Under the pieces are notes generated by a model that was not told the origin of the DNA, ran no database searches, and saw only the letters and a list, made by a program, of their open reading frames with translations. Of a stretch of DNA of 64,000 nucleotides, positions 50,881 to 59,370 are shown piece after piece. A program made the translations under genes and the position numbers. Origin of the DNA: CAZGEA01 sp964524515 (GTDB lineage Bacteria > Patescibacteriota > Microgenomatia > UBA8517). Location of the stretch: the NCBI GenBank assembly GCA_964524515.1, contig CAZGEA010000002.1, forward strand, positions 143,045 through 207,044. The letters run 5' to 3'. Within the stretch, counting starts at the first letter, position 1, and the number at the start of each line of letters is the position of its first letter.

Positions 50881-52074
50881 ATGCGACAAAGTAATTTGTT
50901 TCCAAAAACCAAAAAAGAAGCTCCAAAAGAAGCAGAAAGTATTAACCATAAATTATTGGTTCGTGCAGGTTTTATTGACCAATTAATGTCAGGAAGTTGG
51001 ACTATTTTGCCATTAGGGCAAAAAGTAGTTTCAAAGATTATGAAAATAGTTAGGGAAGAAATGAATGCTGTTGGGGGATTAGAAGCTTCATTGCCACTTT
51101 TGCATCCTAAAAATATCTGGAACGAAACAGGCCGTTGGGATACTGCAGCTGAAGTAATGTATCAATTCAAAGATATGCATGATAAAGAATATGCTCTATC
51201 TTTTACCCATGAAGAAATTGTCATGGATCTTCTTCGAAAAAACATAGTAAGCTACACTGATCTTCCAGTTTATATTTATCAATTTTCAACCAAATTCCGA
51301 AATGAACTTCGAGCAAAAAGTGGGATTTTGCGTGGACGTGAATTTTTGATGAAAGATTTATATAGTGCCCATGTTAGTGAAGAAGATTTAATGGATTATT
51401 ACGAAAAAGTTAAAAAAGCATATATTAAAATTTTTGATAGAATCGGCTTTGAATTCAAAGTAACAAAAGCTTCAGGAGGTGTATTTACTGACAAATTCAC
51501 TCACGAGTTCCAAGTAATTGCCCCATCAGGTGAAGACACAATTTATTTTAAAGATGGCGATGATGAAGCAATTAACGAAGAGGTAATGGAAGGCAACAAA
51601 GATGAATATCAAAGCGCCAAATCAATTGAAGCAGGTAACATTTTTCCTCTTGGCACCCGTTATGCTGAAAAAATGGGAATGTTGTTTACTGATTCGTTTG
51701 GTGCAAAAAAACCAGTTTGGTTTGGAAGTTATGGAATTGGAATCACTCGTGTAATGGGAATTGCAGCAGAAGTATTCAACGATGAAAAAGGTATCATCTG
51801 GCCAAAATCAATCGCACCATTTGATGTTCATTTAATTTCAATCAAAGAAGATGAAAAAGCTGAAAAAATTTACAATGAATTAAAAGAAAAGGGATTTGAT
51901 GTTTTGTGGGATGATAGGCAAGTTGGGGCTGGGGAAAAATTCGCAGATTGTGATTTAATTGGTATCCCAGTAAGGCTTGTGGTTTCAGCTAAAACTGGAG
52001 ACAAAATTGAATATAAAGAAAGAAACAAAGAAGAGACCAAGTTACTAACTTTAGATCAATTGCTCTCACTGTAA
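50881..52074 (+). CDS. proS: Prolyl-tRNA synthetase, short form without editing insert
   Basis: 397 aa against about 570 aa in E. coli. Class II motif 1-2 region ('KFRNELRAKSGILRGREFLMKD') and motif 3 ('GSYGIGITRVMGIAAE') are followed by the anticodon-binding domain ('LIGIPVRLVVSAK'). Between motifs 2 and 3 there is no room for the 180-residue INS domain that clears Ala-tRNA-Pro. So mischarged tRNA must be cleared elsewhere or tolerated. The function is attachment of proline to tRNA. Confidence 0.94.
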   Translation: MRQSNLFPKTKKEAPKEAESINHKLLVRAGFIDQLMSGSWTILPLGQKVVSKIMKIVREEMNAVGGLEASLPLLHPKNIWNETGRWDTAAEVMYQFKDMHDKEYALSFTHEEIVMDLLRKNIVSYTDLPVYIYQFSTKFRNELRAKSGILRGREFLMKDLYSAHVSEEDLMDYYEKVKKAYIKIFDRIGFEFKVTKASGGVFTDKFTHEFQVIAPSGEDTIYFKDGDDEAINEEVMEGNKDEYQSAKSIEAGNIFPLGTRYAEKMGMLFTDSFGAKKPVWFGSYGIGITRVMGIAAEVFNDEKGIIWPKSIAPFDVHLISIKEDEKAEKIYNELKEKGFDVLWDDRQVGAGEKFADCDLIGIPVRLVVSAKTGDKIEYKERNKEETKLLTLDQLLSL

Positions 52075-52115
52075 TTATTGACATTTGTATTAAATAGAAT
52101 TATTCTTTGTTATAT

Positions 52116-52412
52116 ATGGTAGATTCAAATCAAGAGGGTGGAGGAGGATACGGCTTTAACAATCCAGTTAAAGTTGGAACTGTGAGAGAAAGCATGCAAA
52201 AGCCGATTGATCCTGAAGCAGAAAGAAGAATGAAATCTGAACAAGATTTTAAAGATGCCATCGATCGAGGATCTACTGTAAATCAAATACAAAGTGATGC
52301 CGAAAGGCAAAGACAAGCAAAAATAGCTGCATTGAAAAAGCCAGAACAAAGTGGATTGGGTGATAAACTTCGTGAAGCAAGACAAGGTAAAGCTCAACCT
52401 ACTAATCAATAA
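52116..52412 (+). CDS. Small polar hypothetical protein (98 aa)
   Basis: Highly charged, likely disordered or helical, rich in Gln, Lys and Glu ('DAERQRQAKIAALKK'). Not recognised; similar small proteins occur in Patescibacteria. The ATG at 52116 follows a TTGACA at 52078-52083 and an AT-rich -10 region. It converges with the yvcK-like gene, 8 bp apart. Confidence 0.5.
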   Translation: MVDSNQEGGGGYGFNNPVKVGTVRESMQKPIDPEAERRMKSEQDFKDAIDRGSTVNQIQSDAERQRQAKIAALKKPEQSGLGDKLREARQGKAQPTNQ

Positions 52413-52420
52413 CGTCAATT

Positions 52421-53461
52421 TTAAGAAACTAATTCCTTCAAACTTTCAGCTAATTTCTCAGGATCATGACGAACAATTGTTTTTCCCTTTGACTTAACTT
52501 CTACAAGGCTAGTGGCATGATGAGTTACAATTTGAATCCCATCGCTCTGTGCTCTGTAAAGTTCACTATCTTCCCATCCCAAAAAATGAGAATTTTCGCG
52601 GTTATATAAAGCTGTCACACCTGGATTTGTTTCTTCAAATTTTGCCCTAGATATATCAGGCACCAAAGCCATGTGTGGCATTACTCCTGTGTATTTATAA
52701 ATTAAATTCATATAGTCATTTAAACTAAATTCATGGTTTTCATTTCGAGTAGATGTAAGATTCGTGACAGCCATAATTTTGGCTTTAGTTGAGGCCATTG
52801 CAGCCCTCATTCCATCAGGCAAAAAATTACAAAGCAAAGATCCATGCATGCTCCCAGGTGATAGTATAATTAATTGTGCCTTTTTTATCGCTTCAGTTGC
52901 TGGAATATATGCAGGAACTTCAGGATCCAAAACCATTCGAACTACAACATCAGCATATTGTGCCTCGTCATCCAAATGGTGTTCCCCAATAAATTCCCTC
53001 CCTGATTCAGTCCAAAATTTAATATGTGATGCATGGGGAGAAGCAGGAAGTACTCTTCCCATCAAATTGATTCCAAGTTCACATATTTCCTCTTCGAGCA
53101 TCTCAAATCCACGTTCTGGATCAAATGAATTATGGGCAATTCCATATCCTGGCACCTCACCATCACCATTTTTATAAGTCAACCACTTGCGGATTATTTC
53201 TGCTCTTTTTAAAGCTTGAGGATTTGTCTCAAAATGATCAAACAGGGAAACTAAAGTACGATTAATATCAGAATATGCCAATTGGTCTCCGTGTGGGCCA
53301 TATTTCGCTCTATTTCTGCGGTCTCCGGTGTGGCCTCCATCATCAAATGGTGTAACAATCGTATTAATATAATTTACGTTATCTGTTTTAAGTATCGCCT
53401 CAACCGTGGTGGGTAATCCAGTGCCACCGCCGAAAGCAACTATTTTTTCCCTGTCTTTCAT
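52421..53461 (-). CDS. YvcK/CofD-like family protein
   Basis: 346 aa. The N terminus reads 'IVAFGGGTGLPTTVEAIL' and 'VTPFDDGGHTGDRR', the nucleotide-sugar-binding site of the YvcK/CofD fold; 'ILSPGSMHGSLLCNFLPDGM' is the second signature. YvcK proteins bind UDP-GlcNAc and steer carbon flow and wall growth in Firmicutes. CofD makes coenzyme F420, but no other F420 gene is here, so YvcK is favoured. Confidence 0.87.
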   Translation of the reverse strand: MKDREKIVAFGGGTGLPTTVEAILKTDNVNYINTIVTPFDDGGHTGDRRNRAKYGPHGDQLAYSDINRTLVSLFDHFETNPQALKRAEIIRKWLTYKNGDGEVPGYGIAHNSFDPERGFEMLEEEICELGINLMGRVLPASPHASHIKFWTESGREFIGEHHLDDEAQYADVVVRMVLDPEVPAYIPATEAIKKAQLIILSPGSMHGSLLCNFLPDGMRAAMASTKAKIMAVTNLTSTRNENHEFSLNDYMNLIYKYTGVMPHMALVPDISRAKFEETNPGVTALYNRENSHFLGWEDSELYRAQSDGIQIVTHHATSLVEVKSKGKTIVRHDPEKLAESLKELVS

Positions 53462-53505
53462 ATCGCCTGAGTTTACATTGATGTGTCATAATAATCCATA
53501 CTGCC

Positions 53506-54075
53506 ATGAATAAATATCTGCCTTTAAATACTAATTTGGAGTGGCTTACTTACAATACTGTTTTGGCTGCAATTCCTTTTTGGCTAGCACTAATTTTATT
53601 CAAGTTCTATCCAAAATCTAAAAAAATTAATTTGTTATGGTTTTTAGGATTTATTCTTTACTTTTTGTTTCTTCCAAATGCTCCATATGTAATAACTGAT
53701 TCAATGCATTTATTCAATGGCAATGCAATATCAAGTGGTGAATCATATCCTCAGGCATTTATTACAGTATTTACTTTTGTAATTATCTCAACATTTTTAT
53801 TTATAAGGTCATACAAATTATATGAAGATTTTTTTAAAAGTAGATTCAAAATTGATATTGGCTTATTACGATTAATATCTTTTTTTGCAATTTCAGTTGG
53901 AATTTATCTGGGAAGATTTGTCCGCTTAAATAGCTGGGATGCAATAATTCACCCAATAAAAACTATTTTAAGTTTAAGTTCACTTTTAAGTGTCAAAGCA
54001 ATAGTTTATGTATTTTTATTCACCAATCTGTTGATGTTTATTTTCTTTTTATATGATAGATTTGAGAGAAAATAA
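53506..54075 (+). CDS. DUF1361 membrane protein
   Basis: 189 aa with five to six membrane helices. The DUF1361 signature 'FLPNAPYVITDSMHLF' and early 'WLTYNTVLAAIPFWLAL' are seen. Function unknown. It is followed after 1 bp by the HIT protein gene, so they are co-transcribed. Confidence 0.83.
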   Translation: MNKYLPLNTNLEWLTYNTVLAAIPFWLALILFKFYPKSKKINLLWFLGFILYFLFLPNAPYVITDSMHLFNGNAISSGESYPQAFITVFTFVIISTFLFIRSYKLYEDFFKSRFKIDIGLLRLISFFAISVGIYLGRFVRLNSWDAIIHPIKTILSLSSLLSVKAIVYVFLFTNLLMFIFFLYDRFERK

Positions 54076-54076
54076 T

Positions 54077-54403
54077 ATGGAAAATTGTATTTTTTGTAAA
54101 ATAATAAGCAAAACTGCATCAAGTGATATTGAATACGAAAACGATATTGTGCTTGCAATCAAAAACATCAATCCTGTGGCAGATACTCATATCTTATTAA
54201 TTCCAAAAGTTCATGTCGTTAGTTTTATGGATTTAACTGATCAAAATATCCAAAACGAAATGTTTAAGGTCGCGCAAATTTTAATTAAAGAAAAAAAATT
54301 GGAAAACGCTTATAAAATGGTTTTCAATGGTGGAAAATACCAGCAGGTAATGCATCTTCACTGGCACTTACTAGGGGGTAACTTTAAAGCAGGTGAGCTT
54401 TGA
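54077..54403 (+). CDS. HIT family protein
   Basis: 108 aa. Histidine triad 'MHLHWHLLGG' (HxHxH) at the C terminus, 'CIFCKIISKTASSDIEYEND' at the N terminus with a zinc-type CxxC. Hint-like nucleotide hydrolase acting on AMP-lysine or similar adducts. The ATG at 54077 is next to the DUF1361 stop. Confidence 0.93.
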   Translation: MENCIFCKIISKTASSDIEYENDIVLAIKNINPVADTHILLIPKVHVVSFMDLTDQNIQNEMFKVAQILIKEKKLENAYKMVFNGGKYQQVMHLHWHLLGGNFKAGEL

Positions 54404-54410
54404 TTTGACA

Positions 54411-54446
54411 CCCCACATGTAAAATCATGGGGATGTTTGACATCCC
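54411..54446 (+). promoter_or_regulatory. Overlapping inverted repeats at the RNA 4 -35 box
   Basis: CCCC..ATG (54411-54419) can pair with CATGGGG (54426-54432). GGGATGT (54430-54436) pairs perfectly with ACATCCC (54440-54446), with the TTG of the -35 box as loop. The two hairpins share bases. This may be the end of the HIT transcript, or an operator over the RNA 4 promoter. Confidence 0.5.
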
Positions 54447-54464
54447 ATAATTATTTGTTATAAT
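54437..54464 (+). promoter_or_regulatory. Strong promoter of RNA 4
   Basis: TTGACA (54437-54442), 16-bp spacer, TATAAT (54459-54464). Confidence 0.82.
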
Positions 54465-54470
54465 GCTTTT

Positions 54471-54720
54471 GCAAGCTAACAAGCTCGCAATCGCACCTTA
54501 TCGTAAAACATACCATCGCGAAAAGCTCGAAGGAGGCCATCTTCACGTAGCTTAACTTTTTTAACGCATTCCTGGTCGGTCAAAGCCTATCTGTCCAAAA
54601 TTAACGGCAGAACAGCCACGGCAGGGACAGGTAGGCAATTCACAATTTTGTGAGCCTAGAAAACGGTCCGTTTTAAAACATCAAGCGCAAGAAAGGTTTT
54701 TACCTTTGGATGGTTAACGT
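54471..54720 (+). ncRNA. RNA 4: structured RNA candidate, about 250 nt
   Basis: No coding frame follows the consensus promoter. Helices: TTGC-AGCT/AGCT-GCAA at the 5' end, CCTATCTGTCC with GGACAGGTAGG (near 54577-54634), CACAA/TTGTG, and AAAACGG/CCGTTTT near 54660-54674. It carries ATCGCACCTTA (54490-54500) about 20 nt from its 5' end, the same element as RNA 2 and close to RNA 1. The 3' end is uncertain; RNA 4 and 5 could be one transcript. Confidence 0.5.
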
Positions 54721-54747
54721 TTAACAATTAACTTGCTTTAATATAAT
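54720..54747 (+). promoter_or_regulatory. Possible promoter of RNA 5
   Basis: TTTAAC (54720-54725), 16-bp spacer, TATAAT (54742-54747). The -35 box is weak. Confidence 0.45.
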
Positions 54748-54753
54748 GCTTTG

Positions 54754-55040
54754 AAGCCACGCGGTAAGCCTGCGATTGGCAATAAACAAAGCAAATGCAC
54801 ATAAAAAATAAGTCACAACCGTGACTGAACGTGAATATCACTGGCTGGAGTTTGGACAACATTGTCTAGTGCGACAGAGTGTTGCAAACATAGACTGCCT
54901 TAGACGATATCACGAAACATACAATAACTGGGAGAGATTTTGAGAAACTTGTCAGCTAGACTTTCGATACTAGCTTCGCTAGATCCTAAAGTCTTCAAGA
55001 CATGCTTTTCTTCTTCTCTCCCCAGTTTCACACTTTTCCC
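54754..55040 (+). ncRNA. RNA 5: structured RNA candidate, about 285 nt
   Basis: GTCAC/GTGAC hairpin near 54812-54826, then a large 3' arm: AACTGGGAGAGA (54926-54937) with its partner at 55014-55027. Nested inside are TGTC/GACA (54950-54953/54999-55002), AGACTTT/AAAGTCT (54958-54964/54988-54994) and CTAGC-ttc-GCTAG (54970-54982). CACTTTTCC follows as a weak terminator run. Nested helices of this length without coding frame support an RNA. No family recognised. Confidence 0.5.
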
Positions 55041-55105
55041 CATGAAGCTCCTCGATCTTTCGTCAGAGTTTCTTCTAGCTTCAAGCTATATAGCTATAAA
55101 TAAGC

Positions 55106-55117
55106 TATAATATCCTC
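55106..55117 (+). promoter_or_regulatory. -10 box, leaderless type
   Basis: TATAAT (55106-55111), 6 nt, ATG at 55118. Confidence 0.6.
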
Positions 55118-55558
55118 ATGATTAGTCAATCAATTCAAACTCAAATTCAAAATGCTCTCAAAAATCGAGATGAAGTGCGTCTTACAACGCTTCGTATGCT
55201 CTCATCGGCCTTAAATTACGCCAAAATAGATAAAATGGGGGATTTAAATGAAGATGATGAATTGGCTGTAATTCGCCGTGAAGTTAAAAAACGAAATGAA
55301 GCTGCAGAAATCTACACCAAGGCAAACGAATTAGAAAAGGCAAAAAAAGAAAAAGATGAAGCAAAAATACTAGAAGAATTTCTTCCAGCTCAAATGCCAG
55401 ATTCTGATTTGGAATCAATCGTTGAAAATGTAATTAAAGAACTCGGAATTACTGATAAATCTCAAATGGGAAAAATCATTGGTGCAGTTGTAGCTCGCAC
55501 AAAAGGGCTTGCAGATGGTAAAAAAATAGCAGGAATGGTTGCCCAAAAACTTCAATAA
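55118..55558 (+). CDS. GatB/YqeY domain protein
   Basis: 146 aa. YqeY-type protein ('QIQNALKNRDEVRLTTLRML' at the start, 'EFLPAQMPDSDLESIV', 'GKIIGAVVARTKGLADGKKI'), homologous to the tRNA-binding tail of GatB. Its exact role is unknown; it may bind tRNA. Next to ybeY, 5 bp apart, in one transcript. Confidence 0.92.
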   Translation: MISQSIQTQIQNALKNRDEVRLTTLRMLSSALNYAKIDKMGDLNEDDELAVIRREVKKRNEAAEIYTKANELEKAKKEKDEAKILEEFLPAQMPDSDLESIVENVIKELGITDKSQMGKIIGAVVARTKGLADGKKIAGMVAQKLQ

Positions 55559-55563
55559 AATAT

Positions 55564-55959
55564 ATGATCAAAGTAAATTTCTTTAAAGAAAAGGGAAAAT
55601 TTTCAGTTTCTGCAAAATTAGTCAAAGATACAGTTACAAAAGCAATTACTGATAATGGGATAACTTCTGATTTTGAAGTCAATGTTTCAATCGTAGGTTC
55701 CCCTACGATGCTAGAAATTGGCCGAAACTTCTATCATGATGACAAACCAGATATTGAGCATCCAATATTCACTTTTCCAGAACACGAGAGAAAAGGTGAG
55801 TTCGCGACTCCTCCTGATCAATTACCATCATTGGGGGATATTTATATTTCATATCCATGGGTTCTAAATTCTGCAAAAGAAAATAACGATACTCCAACAA
55901 ATGTTTTAGTACATCTTCTTGAACACGGCTGCCTTCATTTGCTAGGAATCCACCATTAA
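55564..55959 (+). CDS. ybeY: Endoribonuclease YbeY, short
   Basis: 131 aa against about 150-160. The zinc motif HxxxHxxxxxH is intact in 'HGCLHLLGIHH', but the usual GYDH is GIHH and the protein stops right after it. N-terminal 'MLEIGRNFYHDD' and 'LGDIYISYPWV' fit the family. YbeY takes part in rRNA 3' maturation and quality control. Follows the YqeY gene. Confidence 0.9.
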   Translation: MIKVNFFKEKGKFSVSAKLVKDTVTKAITDNGITSDFEVNVSIVGSPTMLEIGRNFYHDDKPDIEHPIFTFPEHERKGEFATPPDQLPSLGDIYISYPWVLNSAKENNDTPTNVLVHLLEHGCLHLLGIHH

Positions 55960-55983
55960 CTTCACTTTTAAATCAATTTAAGT

Positions 55984-55995
55984 TATCATCGGCCT
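55984..55995 (+). promoter_or_regulatory. -10 box, leaderless type
   Basis: TATCAT (55984-55989), 6 nt, ATG at 55996. Confidence 0.5.
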
Positions 55996-56634
55996 ATGAA
56001 TAAGGATTTTGATCCAAGCCGGAGAAGCGGACTAGAGCCCAAAATTCCCCCCACTCACGACAAATTCAACGACTGGTTAACATTAATGAACAATTCCCAA
56101 TTTCAACTTTTAGCTGCAATCTCTGAACTTGGAAAAAGTGCAGATATAGTTGATCCTGATCTCATTCAAATGGAGCAATCAATCCATTCATATACAGATA
56201 GAGTCAATTGGGCAACAGAAGGTAGGTATAAATGGGCTAAACATTATTCTCATTTGAATTATGGACACAGAATGGATTTGGAAAATATAATTGGTTCTTC
56301 AAATGGCTTAAATGTATTACTTGCTAATGTTGAATTAGCAACAACAGATAATCCACTTAAATTAAGTCAGATTGATATATCAGAACATATGGAATATTTT
56401 GTTCAAAAACCAATAGATATGGATTTTTATTTATTCCAATCACTCAATCACTTTTTAAAGTGTAAAGGTTTTACGACAAGAACAATTTCCCAATCAAATG
56501 AAAAAGGTACAGTTTTTGAATATTCACAATATTCTGAAGTTGGTGATGGTAAGCGCAAGTATTACAAATATCTCGAAACTCCACCAGAGGATGGCTCAAA
56601 TCCTAAATTAACATTTACAATACTAATTTGGTAA
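55996..56634 (+). CDS. Hypothetical protein (212 aa)
   Basis: Soluble, mixed alpha/beta, no signal peptide or Cys cluster. Not recognised. Polar N terminus ('DPSRRSGLEPKIPPTHD'), central helices and a beta-rich end. Leaderless-type promoter. Confidence 0.62.
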   Translation: MNKDFDPSRRSGLEPKIPPTHDKFNDWLTLMNNSQFQLLAAISELGKSADIVDPDLIQMEQSIHSYTDRVNWATEGRYKWAKHYSHLNYGHRMDLENIIGSSNGLNVLLANVELATTDNPLKLSQIDISEHMEYFVQKPIDMDFYLFQSLNHFLKCKGFTTRTISQSNEKGTVFEYSQYSEVGDGKRKYYKYLETPPEDGSNPKLTFTILIW

Positions 56635-56677
56635 AATAGTCCGTTCGTTGAAATCACTACAACAAAGCGAGGTTTTG

Positions 56678-57058
56678 ATGCCAAAAGATAATAAATACGG
56701 TGAATATCTGGGTGCAGCTATAATTTTGACTCCCTTTATATCCTATTCATTTGTTCAACTTATGGCCGGGTTCATAGGTGACGCTTCTGTCATGCTATTT
56801 GCCTCAGTTTTTACATATGTAATCATTTGGCAAACAGCAAAACTAGGCTGGAAACCTGTTTCGATTGTAACAATTATAATCTATGCTGTTTTGGCATATT
56901 TGCAATACACAGATGCTCCAATTCTGTTGAAATCTGCAAATTCCCAGTTAACTATTTTCCTTACTTTCTATCTTGGAATTGGACTCTCAGCATGCATTGT
57001 AATATGTATCATTGGTTATATATTTTGGAAGACTCACAGGTTTGATACAGTAAACTAA
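56678..57058 (+). CDS. Small membrane protein (126 aa)
   Basis: Four predicted helices; no recognised family. The ATG at 56678 is preceded by GAGG at 5 nt, so it is SD-led, and a hairpin follows the stop. Confidence 0.6.
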   Translation: MPKDNKYGEYLGAAIILTPFISYSFVQLMAGFIGDASVMLFASVFTYVIIWQTAKLGWKPVSIVTIIIYAVLAYLQYTDAPILLKSANSQLTIFLTFYLGIGLSACIVICIIGYIFWKTHRFDTVN

Positions 57059-57063
57059 AAACA

Positions 57064-57116
57064 AACACCCATTTTTTGGAAATTCAATTTTCAAGACATG
57101 GGTGTTACTATTAAAT
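57064..57116 (+). terminator. Hairpin after the membrane protein gene
   Basis: AACACCCAT (57064-57072) pairs with ATGGGTGTT (57108-57116). Not followed by a T-run; it may still end or stabilise the mRNA. dnaX starts 10 bp later. Confidence 0.45.
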
Positions 57117-57125
57117 TTATCCAAA

Positions 57126-58580
57126 ATGACTCTTTATCTTAAATATCGTCCCCAAAAAATTAGCGATCTTGATTTAGATTCAGTGCGGCTTTCAATTTCT
57201 TCATTAATTGGTAAAAAAGAAATTCCTCATGCATTTTTATTTGCAGGGAGTAAAGGTGCAGGTAAAACTTCGGCAGCAAGAATTTTAGCAAAAGGAATAA
57301 ATTGTTTAAAAAACAATAAAGTATTTGGCGAGCCCTGTGGTGATTGTGAATCTTGTATTTCAATTACAAAAGGTAACAGTATGGATGTTGTTGAAATGGA
57401 TGCAGCAAGTCACCGAGGGATAGATGACATTCGTGCCCTTTGCGATAGTGCAAACTTAGCTCCAAGTTCATCTTATAAAAAAGTTTATATTTTGGATGAA
57501 GCACACATGTTAACTCTTGATGCTGCAAACGCATTTCTAAAAACTCTCGAAGAGCCACCTAGCCATGTTATTTTTATTCTGGCCACAACTAATCCAGAAA
57601 AATTGCCAGCAACTATTAGATCAAGAACTTTTTCCGTGTCTTTCCCAAAGGCAACAATTTTAGAAGTTTCTAAAAAACTTGAATTAATTGCAAAAAGCGA
57701 AAAAATAAATATCGATGCCATGGGCATCACAGAGATTTCCAAAAAATCTGGTGGTTCATTTCGCGATGCAATAAAGATTTTGGAGCAAGTCAGTGCCAGT
57801 TCGCAAAACATTGATAAAGAAACAGTCAATAATCTTTTGTCAGGTAGCGCAAATAATAATTTAGATAACTTGTTTGAAATAATTAAAGAGAAAAATTTAA
57901 CAAAAATCATATCTGAAATAGAAAATTTAGTTAATCTTGGAATCTCAATTAGATTTGTCATCGATTCATTAGTTGAAACAATTCATTTATCACTGCTTTC
58001 CAAAATTGGGCTTGATAAAGGAGGTGATTTGGTTGATTTATCAAAAGAAGATTTAATCATTCTCTCTGGGGAACTATTAAATGCTAGCCGTGACAAAGAT
58101 TCACCAATTGCACAATTACCTTTGGAAATTGCCTTTGTAAATTGGTTAAAAGATTCAAAAATAATACAAAAAAATGAAGTTTCAGAGATAAAAAAAAACC
58201 AAGCAATTGAAGAAAAGATCGAAAATACAAAAATAGCAGCAGGAGTAGATCCTGATATTTGGAATAAATTGTTGCTTAAAATTAAAGAAAAGAACTCATC
58301 AGTTGAGGCACTTCTGCGCTCTTCTAATTTTAAGAATTTCGATGGAAAAGTAGTTGAGATTGATGTTTATTATATGTTTCACAAAGAAAGAATGGAGACT
58401 CCAACTTATAGAACAATATTTGAAAATGCCTTCGAAGAATTAACAGGATCAAAAGTCCGTGCTGCATTCAATTTATCTGAGGCTCAAATTAAAGAAAAAA
58501 AAGCAGAAACAAGTCCCTCTTTGACCAAACAAGAAGATCAAAGTATAATTAGTGCTGCGAAGGATATCTTCGATATTTAA
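57126..58580 (+). CDS. dnaX: DNA polymerase III subunit gamma/tau
   Basis: 484 aa from the ATG at 57126 ('MTLYLKYRPQ'). AAA+ clamp loader subunit: Walker A 'GSKGAGKTSAAR', zinc module with 'CGDCESC', 'ILDEAHMLTLDAANAFLKTL' as Walker B and 'TTNPEKLPATIRSR' (sensor 1). Domain III follows, and a short tau-like tail. Loads the sliding clamp. The usual dnaX-ybaB-recR order is kept but recR is displaced (see recR). Confidence 0.96.
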   Translation: MTLYLKYRPQKISDLDLDSVRLSISSLIGKKEIPHAFLFAGSKGAGKTSAARILAKGINCLKNNKVFGEPCGDCESCISITKGNSMDVVEMDAASHRGIDDIRALCDSANLAPSSSYKKVYILDEAHMLTLDAANAFLKTLEEPPSHVIFILATTNPEKLPATIRSRTFSVSFPKATILEVSKKLELIAKSEKINIDAMGITEISKKSGGSFRDAIKILEQVSASSQNIDKETVNNLLSGSANNNLDNLFEIIKEKNLTKIISEIENLVNLGISIRFVIDSLVETIHLSLLSKIGLDKGGDLVDLSKEDLIILSGELLNASRDKDSPIAQLPLEIAFVNWLKDSKIIQKNEVSEIKKNQAIEEKIENTKIAAGVDPDIWNKLLLKIKEKNSSVEALLRSSNFKNFDGKVVEIDVYYMFHKERMETPTYRTIFENAFEELTGSKVRAAFNLSEAQIKEKKAETSPSLTKQEDQSIISAAKDIFDI

Positions 58581-58590
58581 AACAAAAAAC

Positions 58591-58884
58591 ATGGGATTAT
58601 TTGATAAAGTACAACAAGGTAAAAAATTAATGGATATGCGTGGCCAAGCAATGAAATTGCAAAAGCAAATGCAGACTGTTAAAAAAAGTTACAAAGATGG
58701 TGATTCATCTGTTGCATTTTTGGGAGATGGAACAATTGATTATATCGAAATCGATGGTGAATCAAGACCAGACTTGGTCAAATTGCTAAATCGTGGTCGA
58801 GAAGATATTCAAAAAGAAGCAGCTAAAATTGTTATGCAAGAAGAAGGATTATCAGGGCTTCTAAAAGGCATGGGCGGGCAATAA
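58591..58884 (+). CDS. YbaB/EbfC family nucleoid-associated protein
   Basis: 97 aa from the ATG at 58591. 'MRGQAMKLQKQMQTVKKS' and 'LLNRGREDIQKEAAKIV' with a middle beta part, as in YbaB. Binds DNA as a dimer. 10 bp after dnaX. The 3' end overlaps the gene on the other strand by 24 bp. Confidence 0.87.
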   Translation: MGLFDKVQQGKKLMDMRGQAMKLQKQMQTVKKSYKDGDSSVAFLGDGTIDYIEIDGESRPDLVKLLNRGREDIQKEAAKIVMQEEGLSGLLKGMGGQ

Positions 58885-59322
58885 GGCCTGATATCTCATA
58901 CAACTTTCCACACTTTCCAATCTTTTTTTTAATTCATTTAATATTTCAATTTCAACATTAAGCAATTTTGGAATTGGACCATTAGCCAAAAATGGTTGTG
59001 TTTCATCCCAAGCTCCACAACTTTCAAATCCAATTTTTGCAATTCTACCTTGATGGTGATCGCCTTCAGTATCATCATAGACAAAAAACTCAACAGTCCA
59101 GCTTTGTCGCAATTTCTGGTCGTCAAACTCAAGTTTTGCAATTGTTTCAATTCCTTCTGTATTCAAGGTTAATTGATCAAACCCAGCCCATTCATCTCTA
59201 AATGTGTATATTTGTATAAATTGAGCTTGAGTATTAACCAAATTGCCAATTATGTTTGATATTAATTCAAATCTAGTTCTTTCCTCGCAAGGTAAAGATT
59301 CAATCTCATAATTCAAATACAT
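58861..59322 (-). CDS. Hypothetical protein (153 aa)
   Basis: Not recognised. Acidic, soluble, beta-rich, no signal peptide ('RTRFELISNIIGNLVNTQAQF' helix early). It has a TATAAT box exactly 6 nt before the ATG, good evidence that it is expressed. Confidence 0.62.
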   Translation of the reverse strand: MYLNYEIESLPCEERTRFELISNIIGNLVNTQAQFIQIYTFRDEWAGFDQLTLNTEGIETIAKLEFDDQKLRQSWTVEFFVYDDTEGDHHQGRIAKIGFESCGAWDETQPFLANGPIPKLLNVEIEILNELKKRLESVESCMRYQALLPAHAF

Positions 59323-59334
59323 AGCACTATTATA
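59323..59334 (-). promoter_or_regulatory. -10 box, leaderless type
   Basis: On the minus strand TATAAT (59334-59329), 6 nt, ATG at 59322. Confidence 0.6.
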
Positions 59335-59370
59335 GTTCTTTACTCAATAATTAATGTAGAATAAATATTA

